From positions 1 through 64,000 of the forward strand of contig WJXW01000002.1 of assembly GCA_015832175.1 (NCBI GenBank): 64,000 nt of DNA. Reading direction: 5' to 3'. This document shows positions 45,026-56,021 of the stretch, in pieces. The stretch's first letter is position 1. Each line of letters opens with the position of its first letter. Both the position numbers and the translations under genes were made by a program. The notes under the pieces were generated by a model, which ran no database searches, was not told where the DNA came from, and worked only from the letters and a program-made list of their open reading frames with translations. This DNA comes from Paraphaeosphaeria minitans (Eukaryota; Ascomycota; Dothideomycetes; Pleosporales; Didymosphaeriaceae).

Positions 45026-46551
45026 CTAGCTAAACTTGATCTCCACACTACCAACGACAGGAGTGCCAGTTAGTTGAATCAGCCCCGAATAGCCCATTTT
45101 TACGTAGCTTGTTCCACCTCCACCACTTCCGGTGATTACATTTTCTGGGCTGTTCATTTGTGCCGCAGCTCCGCTACCGCCTCCTTGATAGCCTCCTCCG
45201 CCTCCACCTGAAAATACTACAACGGGATCACCCACGCTGACACCATCTGCTCCATTTTGTGTGGTTGTTGGAAGCCCATTTATGAGTATGTCCGAAGGAG
45301 CCCCAGTAGCCGTTCCACCAGTTCCGTCGGATTTGCCGCCGTTGGCAGTGACACGCGTCTGGCCTCCCTGTTGCGCTGTTTTCGTTTCGCCATCATGATC
45401 AGCGTTGCTTGTGTCAGTCGAGGTGAATGTAGGATTGCCCCTTGTAGGGGACTTCCCACCAGCGCCACCTCCGCCTCCCGCGACTGCAATCAAGCTTCCT
45501 GCAAGAGTGGTTGAATCCAGATACAGTGCAGTTGCACCACCACCTCCTCCTCCTGGAAGCACATTGTCCGTTGAAGGGGATGATGATGAACCACCACTAC
45601 CATATGCACTTCCGCCGCCCGTCCCAGTACTATCACCAAGCCCACCAGCAACCAGATAGAGACGATGAAGCAAGTTGTCGGTGAGTGTGAACGAGCCAGT
45701 GACAGATCCGCCAAGACCGCGCCATTGACTGTCAGAGGGCAGACTCTCAGCTTTCCCCCCTCCTCCTCCATTCAGTGTGAATTCCACTTTTGTGGCACAC
45801 TCCGGGATGTCAAACCACCCCTCTTTTCCTAGTGTCCCTGTCGCCATGAGTGTAGCGGTTTCTTTGCCTGTAGGGATAGTGCAGGACGTGGTCGTGGTCG
45901 TGGGCGTGGGCGTGGTCGTGGGCGTGGTCGTGGGCGTGGTCGTGGGCGTGGGCGTGGTCGTGGGCGTGGTCGTGGTCGTGGTCGTGGGCGTGGTCGTGGT
46001 CGTGGGCGTGGTCGTGGGCGTGGGCGTGGTCGTGGTCGTGGGTGTGGTCGTGGTCGTGGTCGTGGGCGTGGTCCTGTGCTTGCTGGGGTAGGGGGGGTAA
46101 GGGGGGTAAGGGGGGTAGGGGTGCGGGGGATATATTGGGACAGGCACGTATTCCGGGCCTTCGTGTACAGGGTGGTATACACCACCTCCTCCGTGTCCGC
46201 CGCCGCCATAGCCTCCGTGTCCGCCACCGCCATAGCCTCCGTGTCCACCACCGCCATGTCCGCCGCTGAATCCACCGTGTCCGCCACCGCCGTGTCCGCC
46301 ACCGCCGTGTCCGCCACCGCCGTGTCCGCCACCGCCGTGTCCGCCACCGCCGTGTCCGCCGCCACGCCCGGCATCGACAGCGGCATCCGCACGTTTGTCG
46401 AGCGTGTCTACTACGACATCGTATCTCAAGTCAGCAGAAGTCTTCATATTTGCAGAAGGGAACATATCTTAGGCTGGATGCCACGTGCTGTCGTCCCAGC
46501 GAGAAAGGCAAGTAGGCCAGCGCCTTTCAGCCCCAGCAGAAGGACCTTCAT
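45026..46551 (-). CDS. Secreted Gly/His-rich protein with Pro- and Thr-rich linkers
   Basis: The only convincing intact gene. The uninterrupted ORF, 46465-45026 (479 aa), lacks a signal peptide. A better model starts at the ATG at 46551 and removes a 53-nt intron (46463-46411), giving 490 aa in frame. Residues 1-22 form a signal peptide (MKVLLLGLKGAGLLAFLAGT). LDKR at 33-36 is a Kex2-type site. Residues 46-106 are GHGGG repeats, 107-142 Pro/Tyr-rich with YPP repeats and 143-205 a Thr/Pro linker. Residues 207-490 are a Gly-rich domain with GGGGGG loops between short beta-like strands. The only two cysteines lie at the start of that domain and could form a disulfide. The layout suggests a cell-wall or secreted surface protein. 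The Gly-rich domain loosely recalls glycine-rich domains of extracellular proteins, without a firm family match. There is no sign of RIP. Exact splice sites are inferred. Confidence 0.75.
45886..46073. repeat. gtggtc/gtgggc minisatellite (Thr/Pro coding)
   Basis: About 31 copies of a 6-bp unit, gtggtc or gtgggc on the plus strand. They encode the TT and TP pairs of the linker on the minus strand. The array is open in other frames too, which creates long low-complexity shadow ORFs. Confidence 0.95.
46201..46362. repeat. 15-bp minisatellite (GHGGG coding)
   Basis: Near-perfect copies of ccgtgtccgccaccg, most regular at 46278-46360, with variant units (Phe, Ser or Tyr insertions) towards 46201. 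They encode the Gly/His repeats on the minus strand. Confidence 0.95.
46411..46463 (-). other. Probable intron of the Gly/His-rich gene
   Basis: 53 nt on the minus strand, from gttccc to gtcgtag. A branch-point-like gctgac lies about 17 nt before the acceptor. It joins a signal-peptide exon to the main ORF in phase 1. The donor is not a strong fungal consensus. An alternative donor (gtggca at 46484) is also in phase and gives a 74-nt intron. Confidence 0.5.
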
Positions 46552-47570
46552 ATTTGCTGCTCAAGAGGTTTCTCGTTGACAAAGCAGAAGTGCGTGTGCG
46601 ATTGAAGGTAAGAATATCGGACGTGGTGGGGACCAGAGTATTCAGCAGAGACCCTTAAGTACCATAGGTACTCCATTAGCTTCTAACTGAAATGTCAGTC
46701 GACTCTTCGCTGCCCTTACTCTGCACAAAGAATGCATTTCTGATGTTTCCATGCATGCCAGAATCAACGTCGGAGCAAGCCCCGGCCGTGGGCAGAAGGC
46801 GACTTTCAAGACAGCTGAGAATGTCTTCCGGGAACGCGGGGCCGCGAGTTAAATCTCCGAGGTACATTCTTCGTGGGAGTAGCATTCAGTGTTTTCCTGG
46901 AGCGCAAGGTTCCCATCTGGACTTCCAAGAGACATTCCTGTCGCGCATTATTGGACCGAATGAAGGTTGTGTTGCCGGGGGAATTGTAAAGACTAGGCTG
47001 GGGTGACATGCGATGGTTGTAATTGAGGGATTACTTGACAAGTCTCACTGCTTGGCGGGTGCCTGTGAAGCCATCTTCATCGACGATGAGAGATCATTTG
47101 ACGTCTCAAACGGGTACATTTTACCACGTCAGTACACACGTGCAGCTAATGAAGAGGGGGATGGAAAACGCAACCGAAATGGTCTTCTCCTGGCTGCAAC
47201 TGCAAGCCTTGATGATGGGTTACAGTGCTGATGATGTTGCATGGGGACGCACTCGCGAGGAGTATGGGCATTGTATTTTGATGATCGATCATTGGGTGGC
47301 CGAGTCGTTGGATGAACGCTAGACCTATAGTTCGTTGAACGGGATGACTATAAAAGTCTGTTGGTTCTTGAATGTGACTGGACCGGAGGCAGCCCTAGCT
47401 TGTAAGCTTATACTGCATCGGGTGTAAGAGAGCGTGGAGGCGTAGGAGAGGTGCAGGCGCAGGAGGAAGGTGTATGGGTGGGCATTTATCACGTGACTGC
47501 AAGTGTGAGCCAATAGCGTCTAACCTTATTCCGGCTAATTAGCGCGCTGGCATCACTAACACTGAGAGCC
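46552..47570. other. GC-balanced upstream DNA with weak ORFs
   Basis: Upstream region of the Gly/His-rich gene and the rest of the island. A 99-aa plus-strand ORF (47023-47322) has a protein-like C-terminal half (MVFSWLQLQALMMGYSADDV). Two overlapping minus ORFs, 47009-46806 and 46885-46676, might be one frameshifted gene. I recognise none of them and do not call them as genes. The switch back to RIP-type DNA is at about 47530-47580. Confidence 0.4.
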
Positions 47571-49365
47571 CTATAGAGGGGAGTAACCATATTCTTGTAG
47601 CTTTAGCTGTAATAAGCTAGTAATATTACTAGTATTAGTAGCTAAATGCTAAGTAAAAATATAAGTCTACTAGTTTACTATGGCTTAGCGGCTCGTACAC
47701 GCCATTAGCTTATACCTACGCCCTACTATTACCTTAGCCATTAATATAAGGCTATAGAGACGTGTATAATTAATACTATTGTAATATTTTATAGAGTTTA
47801 AGTTAGTAGGACCTATAGATTATTTCTATCTATCTAGCTTATTAATATCTACTTAGTGTTTTAATATTCTAACCTCTACGTAACTATACTATAGATACAG
47901 TAGGTACTACTTTATCTACCTATATAGCCTTAGTATAAGGCTAGGTATCCTTAGTATGTTAATTACGAGACCCTAAGGCGTTTATATTACTTATATAGGC
48001 TAGTTTTATACTATTTTAAGGTTATTTTCGTGCCTTATAGGCCTACTAATGAAAGTAGCGCTAAGTAGCCTAATTAGCTGTCTACTTTGCGCACATATTA
48101 AAAATAACCCTATAAGTAGTACGCCTTTTTTAGTTAGAGTAGTCTTATCTAAAAAACCTTATTAGCCTAATATACCTCTACCTACTTCTTTTTTTAAAAC
48201 TATAATTATTAGTCTATAGCGTTTTTTTAGTGTTAATAATTATAGGCCCTTTAAAAATAGTGCAGTAAATAGAAAATAACTCTACTATAGTCCTTATTTA
48301 GTTAATTAAAAGGTAAAGGCCAACTACACTTCTAGCGCTTTTTCTTAATTAATAGAGCCTCTTATAGTTTTTAGTTTTCTTACTCTAGGAATAGCTTTTA
48401 GGTGTTAATATAGTATACCATATAACTTAGCTTCTAGGCAGTATTAGTACTACTAGTATTAATTACGGCGACTGGTAATTTATTAATTTTATACTAGTCT
48501 AAATTACTAAGAACTAAGGTAGATCTCTTACGTAATTATAGCTTAGATAATTAGTATTAATTAAATCTAATTAGGATAGTAGTAGACTCTAGTAGTAAAA
48601 TATAAGTAGTTTTAAATACCTGTATAATAAGTTCCTGCCTTATAGTATAGTCCTAGGCCCTCTAGAATAGGTAGAAGAAGTCACGTTTAGTAACCTTTAC
48701 TAGTCCTTAGCTATTATTAATAAAGGTAGTAAGCTTATCTAAATACGCTATTAATAGAGGCTTAAGAATATAGATATTAAGAGGTTATAGTATATATGTT
48801 ATATATAGTAGATACATAGTAAGTAGGATTGTATTACGGTTGCAGTAATTAATAGAACCTATAGTAATATAGAATTTATAGCTAGCTACTAGTTGTAGGT
48901 ATTAGGAGCGCCTAGCCCTATCTTTAGTAAAGTAGTTAAACACCTAATTAAGCTATACTATACTAATCTAACTATTACTTTATTTAGATTTAGATATAGT
49001 AATAAAGGTCCTATAGTATTAAGGTTTAATATTTTTCTTATCTAGCTTAATTATATATTAGTAGAGCTAGCTGCGTACATAAGTAATAGATTTAAATAGA
49101 ATCTATCTACGTATAATACGATAATAAGTAATGTCTAGTTATAGTTACTATTCTAGAGTTCCTACCTTACTACCTTATTCTTATATAGAGTCCTACTAAA
49201 TATTCTTTTTTATCTAGTAGTAATACTAAGGAGGAAGCCTTCTTTATCTATATTATAGGTATACCGCGCCTCTGTTAAGTACTACTAGATTTTGACCTAT
49301 AGGAGGTTAAAATAGAGCTTATATTTATATAGAAAATCAGCTTTATAGGAATTACTATAAAGAGG
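47570..49365 (-). pseudogene. Fot1/pogo-type DNA transposase relic
   Basis: Read on the minus strand through stops, a segment near 49250-49130 gives YNIDKEGFLLSITTRQKRIF, the conserved start of the pogo/Fot1 DDE region. About 48890-48740 gives INYCNRNTILLTMYL followed by ILQPLNIYILKPL, matching the conserved NKILLAVFPPHSTH and LQPLD segment of that family. The catalytic DGHGSH-like motif is degraded. The frame continues towards 47600 as a C-terminal region. The N-terminal DNA-binding part should lie beyond 49365 and is missing, replaced by LTR fragments. No terminal inverted repeat was found. Confidence 0.75.
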
Positions 49366-49542
49366 AGGTAAAGGCTAGAGGATAAAGGGTAACCTTTTAG
49401 ACCTTCTAGTACCTTCTCTCCCCTAGTACTAGTTACCTAGAATAGTAGAGACTAGGATAATAGAGGGCAGATTAAACGTAGTTAAATAGAGTAATAAAAC
49501 CTTAGGTATGGGCTTAGAATTGCTATCTAGAATAGAGAGAAT
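49366..49542 (+). repeat. Truncated copy of the 0.42-kb insertion at 19314
   Basis: From aaggctagaggataaaggg to atctagaatagagaga. It matches 19332-19500 closely (ctctcccctagtactagttacc and ataaaaccttaggta). The 12-bp repeat half is missing, cut off by the LTR at 49543. Confidence 0.8.
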
Positions 49543-49951
49543 TATTAAATCTAAGAGGGTAGCTAGTCCTAAAGGGTTAAAGTTGCTTCTTGGGCAGGAG
49601 TACTTACAAAGCTGGAAGGTCTTATTAATATAATAGTATCTTGTAAAGTGTAATAAGTTAATAATATAATCTGCTAGAATCTAAATAATAAATTAATAAA
49701 TAGATTAAATACGAGTATAGAGGTCTATCCTTGCGTTTCTATATACTAAGGCTACTCTGCTACTTAATGCTCCTAAGTAACTAAGCGTATTACAGAACCT
49801 ACTTAGCTACTTAGGGCTTCTAAGCGGCTAAGTATATTACGTAATCTTATTTAAGCCTCTTAGCATTTCTTTATTACGTCTGTAGCCCTATTATTACTTT
49901 ATTATACCTTTATAAGCGCCTAACTCCTATATTGTTATCTAGTTTATAATA
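49543..49951 (-). repeat. Chromovirus LTR, type 3 (3' LTR of a minus-strand element)
   Basis: It starts tattaaatctaagaggg like the other chromovirus LTRs and shares the 200-bp U5-side half. Its U3 half is unrelated to types 1 and 2 (ctacttaatgctcctaagtaac and so on). It is followed by ttatctcctcccttcc, whose complement is a polypurine tract. Confidence 0.8.
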
Positions 49952-50301
49952 TTATCTCCTCCCTTCCTATTCTTTATCCTAAAGAATTATGCCTACTAAT
50001 TATAATAGTATAAAGCGTTATTATAACCTTACTTTTACTATTAAGAATTATAGTGCTATTATAGTTTGTAAGTGTTCTTTCTATAAGGCGTATTCTTATA
50101 TATATAAAGTCTATATTAGCTTAGGAAAGTGTAGTAAGTGTTAGAAACAAGAATTTAAAGTGTAATATGGCTATTACTTAAAATAAGTTCTTATAGTTAG
50201 TGTCTAAAAAGAAGAAGTTAGAGGTGCAAATATTAGAGGCGCGTAAAGAATAGAATACTATATTTAAGGTGCTGCGTATAGCGTACGTAAAAAAGAAGTA
50301 G
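49952..50301 (+). pseudogene. Antisense Cys-rich ORF of the type-3 chromovirus
   Basis: Plus-strand frame opposite to the element's own direction. It carries CKCSFYKAYSYIYKVYISLG followed at once by KCSKC and, about six residues later, a probable lost Cys. This is the CX2C...CX2CX6C-like layout seen in E and A2. A Lys/Glu-rich stretch begins after it, in a shifted frame. The ORF and the element are cut at 50301 by the F LTR. The rest of this chromovirus is absent. Confidence 0.55.
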
Positions 50302-50535
50302 TGTAGTGTAAAGGTTAGCCTACAATAGAGAGTTGGAGAAACATAGGACTAATTCGCTGTCGTTTAAGATAGCTAATTAGGGAATAGACAAAAAAACAGA
50401 CGACAACTAGACAAGACACAAAGAGACTTAATAGACAATTTAAGTAGTTGGATTTATATAATAGATTTTAGATAAGATAACTTAACTTATTCTTTTATAT
50501 TCCTTACTTAAGGTAAACGCACCTACAATACCACA
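50302..50535 (+). repeat. 5' LTR of the F element
   Basis: From tgtagtgtaaaggttagcc to ctacaataccaca, about 234 bp. The right end is inferred from the TG...CA rule. Confidence 0.6.
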
Positions 50536-53502
50536 TTTTTAGTAAGGGATATAGGTCTGCTTTTAAAAGGATGTAGAGAAGTATAGTAACAAGTATTTAG
50601 AGAACTAATAGAAGCTGTTTAGTGGACTTTTAAGTAGCTGCTAAATAGCTAGGAACAGAGTAATAAGACTAATAGACTTTTAAGTAGCTATTAGGCATAT
50701 AGATAGATAGACTATATAGACTTTTAAGTAGTTATTAGTTGCCTAGATAGATAGATTAATAGACTTTTAAGTAGTTACTAATTACCTAGAAATAAAACAA
50801 CACACTAATAGACTTTCGAGTAGCTATCTAGTACTAGTATAGACTGTATAAACTTTTAAGTAGTTATTAGTTACCTAGGAACAAAATAATAATAGACTAA
50901 TAGACTTTTAAGCAGTTATTAAGTAGAAAGAGGAATAGACTAGGGGACCTTTAAGTGGCTACTAGACTCCTAGAAAGAGCGAATGTAATAGACCCTAAAT
51001 AATTCTAGTCTAAGTAATAATTAAGTTAGAGACAAAAAGGGAAGTAAGGTAAAAGTAGTAGGATTCTATTAAGTAAGATTATTATCTGCATACCTAAAGC
51101 CAAATCGCTAATAGAAAACTAACATAAATATAAGTAGATAATAAAAGAAAAACAGAAAATAGACAAAATAGATTTATATAGGTTTTATAATAACACTATT
51201 TATGTAACTACTTCTACTAAGAGCAGCACTAGTTAGATAAGCTAAGGTATTACTAATTACCTTTTAGAAAATATAGACAAAAGAAAACAGTTTAAAGATA
51301 GAGCACTAGGAATAGAAGACTTCTCCTAAAAGAGAAACGTAGCTTAGTTTACTCTAAGCCTAAATAATAGTAACGTACTAAGCTTTAGTAGTATTAATAT
51401 TACTACCTTTCTAGAAGACTATAACTTTTAAGTAGAAGAAGTAAGGTAGAGTAAAGAGCTTAAAAAATAAAAGCTGCTTTACTTCTACTTAGGCACCTAC
51501 TAAAAGGATATTATAAAGCTACTAGCCTATACAAGCGCTTTAGTTAACTAAAAAGATTTCTAGAAGATACTTTGCTCTAAGTACTTATTAATAGACTTAG
51601 AGTAGTAAAAATTAACTAGAGCCTACCTTAAGAGCTAGCTTAATAAAGTAAACTAATAGCCTATTACACTAAATAACTATTTCTATAAGTTTAATAGCTA
51701 TATCTAAGCTGCCTTTACCTAATCACAAATTGTGTAGATAGAAGTAAGGACTTTTTTCTTTATAGGTTTTAGCTAAGACAATAAGACTATAATTATACAT
51801 AGAATACTAATAGAGAGTCGCCTAAAAAGAGGTAATATAAATACCTATTAGGTATAACAAATATATAATTTCCTTCGCTAGTGTAGAGACTAGGATAAGG
51901 CAATTAGGGCTATATAGTAGAAGGAGAGATAGGTTACTATAAATCTAGCTTATTCTAAAGCTGCTTTGCTAGTAATCCTACTTATCCTACTACTTAGGAA
52001 GTTCTTTAAGGTATAAGAAGAAAAGAGAATAGGAGGAAATAAAGATTACAAGAAAGAAGTAAATACGTAAGTCTAAGAGGTTATTATAAAGGTAAGAAGA
52101 CTTACCCTTACTATAGAAAAATATAAGTAATAAAAGGCTTTTATACCTACTACTACTAGTCTTATTCTTAATAAGTTAGCTAATAACTAATACGCTTTTA
52201 ATAAGCTTATAGCGCTAACCCTTTATATAGAACATAATAATAGGTTATTTAAAAGCTCCTATAACCCTATTATAAACCCTAGTGTGGGTACTTAGGTGAT
52301 TCACGATTAGGAATACTAAGCCTAGGCTTATAGGACCTATAGAGAGACTAGGCACATTATAAAGGACTACCCCTAGCGCTAAGGCCTTATTAAAAGAGTT
52401 TAGTACTATAAAATCTTTAACACTAATAGCTAGTTTTTTAACTTCTACTATAGCCTAAAACACCTTTAGAGAGAGAAATTTAGGGGGCCTATACCCTACT
52501 CCTAAGGAGATGCACAGCTCTAGTACCTACTTAGGAAAATTAAATAGTATTTTAACATTACTAATAAGGATTTAGAGAAGAATTTTAGCTAAGTGCTAGG
52601 CCTTAAGAGTAAGAAAGTCTTTACTAATTTTAAATATAAATTAGGCTAATTGTATATTAGCTTAATAAGTAGTAGGTAGGGAGACTAGAAGCTATAAATA
52701 GAAGTAATAAAAAGGGCTAAAGCCTTCTACGCTACCTTATTAGACGTCTCCTACCTATCTAAAGAAGTTAATATAACTAAGAAAGTAAATACTACTAGGA
52801 CTAGAATAGTAGAAAAAAGCTTATAGGAATAACAGAACTAACTAGGTATTAAAAGGCTTATAGGGGCTAAAGTAAGTAAACTAGTATTAGGGGCTTAAAT
52901 AAAAGACCTTTAAGAAAGAAGGATTAGGATTAACCCCTAGCTATACATTAGAGAATTCCGCCTATAATCTCCTCCACTAGTAATTAATAATAATAATTAG
53001 TACTATAAGTAGTAGTTATAGAAGTAAACTAAAGGGCTTCTAAACCTACTAAAATATTAGAAGCGAGTATTATCTAAGCTATACTAGAAGCTAAAGCTGC
53101 TAGTAGAAAGAAAAGTACTTAAATAGCCTCTGCTCCTCTATTAGATAAAGAGCTAGTTGCACTTATTAACACCTTAAATACTAATTCTCTTTAAATAGTA
53201 GCACTAACCTAAGAGGTAAGAGGTATTATAGTTAGATTAGTATTTTCTTAGGATAAACTATATTTAAAGGCCTAGTAACTACTCTTTAGAATGGAAAAGG
53301 AGCCTAATAACTAATTAGATAAGAGTTAATTAGAAATTGTCTTTATAGAAACATAATAAAGATAGGTTTTAATAGAAAAACAGAGTTAGGACTACTCTTA
53401 AGAACCTGCTATCCTATTAGAAGTAATAATAGAGAAGTTACACTCTAGCCTACACTAGATCGCGTAAGGAAACGCTACATAGAGTACCTAATATAGTATT
53501 AG
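50536..53502 (+). pseudogene. gag relic of the F element with zinc knuckle
   Basis: About 50580-51010 has a repeated aatagacttttaagtagctatta-like unit of variable spacing, non-coding in look. From about 51200 a Gln/Lys-rich frame runs on. At 52329-52370 it reads YRTYRETRHIIKDY, a CX2CX4HX4C zinc knuckle in which all three Cys are Tyr and the His is kept. Downstream (52490-53480) is Lys/Glu-rich sequence with coiled-coil character and no protease or RT motif. The family assignment is uncertain; only the zinc knuckle marks it as a gag. Confidence 0.6.
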
Positions 53503-53814
53503 TGTTGGTTTGGCTTAATCTGCAATTAAGTATTTAAGGGTTAATAGTATACTATTGTGTAAAGGGTAAGAAGTAGGTTTAATTAATTACGTCTTGTCTA
53601 TTGTATAAAGGGGCACTAAGGGCTTTATAAAGTCTCTGCCTCTTAGCGCTAACCTAAGCAGGGGGTCCTTATGCAGGTCCTTATAGGTAGGCAAGGCCTT
53701 ATAAAGTCTCTACCTCTTAGCGCTAACCTAAGTAGTAGGTCCTTATATAGGTCCCTATAGGTAGGCAGGCCCCTATTTCACTTAGTGCTATTTGTACAAT
53801 AAACTGTACAGACA
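53503..53814 (-). repeat. 3' LTR of the outer copia
   Basis: tgttggtttggctt to ctgtacagaca, 312 bp, with tandem 74-bp units at about 53606-53755. Confidence 0.92.
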
Positions 53815-55783
53815 CTAGCAACTTTTCCTTTGTGTAATAGCTTATATCTATTATACACTTTCCCTTTCCTATCCTTTTCTATCTATATAGTTAGCCTTCC
53901 CCTATTAGAATAGGTTGTAAGGTAGGTGCAGTATTACTATATAGTAGAGGTTCTATTTGCACCTGCTCTTGTGTAAATAGGTAGTAATAGCTAACCTACT
54001 TAGTTTTTACCTTACCCCTTTATATAGTAGCAGAGCTGTATCGCATAATAAGGCTCTTTCTAGGCATATACCTTATATGTAAATAGAAGGTGGGGTGTTA
54101 AGCGATGTAATACTTAGCGCTAGGTCTTAGTAAGTAGGTATAAAAAGATATCTCCTAGCTCTCCTAAACCCTCTCTCCTTTATCCTACTTTAATATATGT
54201 ATACCTTCCTCCCTTCTTTCCTTATTCTTTTTAGTATTCTAGTGTCTAGTAGCTGGTGCTCTATTACTAGTGAATATATATAGCTTTTTTGTATAATACT
54301 AATTTTTAATAAGACACATACATATACACACACACTTACTATTATATAATAGCTAATAACACTATTAGTCTATTAGGCGCTAGTGCCCTTACTGCTAGTG
54401 TCTTTGTGCTAGTTATTATAGGCTAGACTAGATCGCGTATCTAGGTTAACCTCCCTACTAGTTTGCCTAGTATAAGGGCTTTTATGCAGAGCCTAGTAGT
54501 AGATATATAATAAATTCTCTAGAGCATCTTTGTTTTTATTGTACGATACTAATAGGTGTAGGACAAAAAGGCTAGGGTGGCCTAGATGCCCTCCTAGGAC
54601 ATTATTATGCAAATCCTAGTTAGTACGAACCTCTAGTAGTAGGCTGCTTACGTTATATAATGTAAAGGATATTAGTAAGCAGTGCTTATCTAGTCACGCG
54701 GCTAAGTTTAAAATAAGTCTTATACTTACTTATATAGCACTACTAATACTAGTAATTAGGTGTTCCTAAATTATTATATAATCCTAGGTTATAAGTCTAG
54801 ATTATGTAGTGCCTATGTATAGAAGTTATATAATGCTTATTGTAAGTGTTGTGTATAGGGGGGAGTGAATATTTTTATTACATAAAGGGGTAGGTGGGCC
54901 TAGTTTTAAGATATCTAAATTATTAATATAGAAAATATATTCTTTAATATCCTTATATAATCTCCTGTAATGTGTTCCCTCTTTTATAATAAAACTATAA
55001 TATTGAATTAGTAGTAGGGCTTATATAGCCTAAAAATAAATATGTCTATACGAAGTTGTAGTAAGTTAGATAGAAGAAAAGAAAAAATTTTTTTTTTTAA
55101 AATAGTAAGTAAAATAATAAAAGAAATATTGTGCAGTAAAGTAGTTACTCTATTATATAGTCCTTATTAATTCTGTCTACTAAAGCCTTAATAGTAATAT
55201 ATAGTTTATTTGTTAAGATTAGTATTTAGAGTGCCTAGTTAGGTGCTTTCTTTGTATAAGTATTAGTAGAATTGTCTTTGCCATTAATCTACCTAATCTC
55301 TATAATTTCCTGTTTTTTGTACAACTCCCTAATTAATATAATGTTAATTATAAGGCGTTTTTTATTTGTAGTGCCTAGTTGTATAAGGCATTTGTATAGG
55401 GATTTTAAGTTAGTACAGACTATAATAGGAATTAGGGAGATCTAAAGTGTTTATATAATCTATTAGAGTGTTGTGCTTAATGCAATTACATTATTAAAAC
55501 CACCTACTAGACTATATAATTCGCTTGCTAGAACACTTCTAGTTACTCTTTTACACTTTACTAAGTTCTAGTAGATAATATTACTATAGATTTTAAAGTC
55601 CTAAGTTATTGTGCGATATTCCTCTACTAGTATAATAATAAAGCTAAGCTGTAAGCTTAGGTCTCTATTATTAGCAAAAGAGCTATCTGTAAAGATAAAC
55701 AGCTTCGTGCGACCTAGGTTAAGTGGAATAAATTTTAGTCCTCTTTGTGCATTCTAAATTTGCTAGTTTAAATATATGTTTAG
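53815..55783 (-). pseudogene. Outer copia, 3' internal region
   Basis: Matches 56022-57990 of the inner element along its whole length. It includes an (ac)n microsatellite near 54310-54332 and an A/T run (aaaaaattttttttttt) near 55085. By position it holds RNase H and the 3' end of pol, but it is too mutated to read domain by domain. Confidence 0.75.
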
Positions 55784-56021
55784 TGTTGGTTTGGCTTAAT
55801 CTGTAATTAAGTATTTAAGGGTTAATAGTATACTATTGTGCAAAGGGTAAGAAGTAGGTTTAATTAATTACGTTTAGTCTATTGTACAAAAGGGCACTAA
55901 GGGCTTTATAAAGTCTCTGTCTCTTAGCGCTAACCTAAGTAGTGGGTCCTTGTGTAGGTCCCTATAGGTAGGTAGGCCCCTACTTCACCTAGTGCTACTT
56001 GTACAATAAACTGTATAGACA
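55784..56021 (-). repeat. 3' LTR of the inner copia
   Basis: 238 bp, tgttggtttggctt to ctgtatagaca. Confidence 0.93.

Larger units (their letters stand above)
50302..53502 (+). mobile_element. F-family retroelement, LTR plus gag, no pol
   Basis: The LTR lies at 50302-50535, and gag-like sequence runs from about 51180 until the copia LTR at 53503. The LTR is related to 43544-43770. Either the pol part lies beyond the window (to the right of the outer copia) or it is missing. Confidence 0.6.

Noticed and set aside
45829..46392. 187-aa minus ORF with ADTAV and RPRP repeats, and plus-strand ORFs over 45777-46579
   Set aside because: These are other frames of the two minisatellites inside the Gly/His-rich gene. 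The 479-codon frame has a coherent multidomain layout and a plausible signal-peptide exon; the others do not.
47325..47513. 62-aa minus-strand ORF
   Set aside because: Short, no recognisable feature, at the edge of the island.
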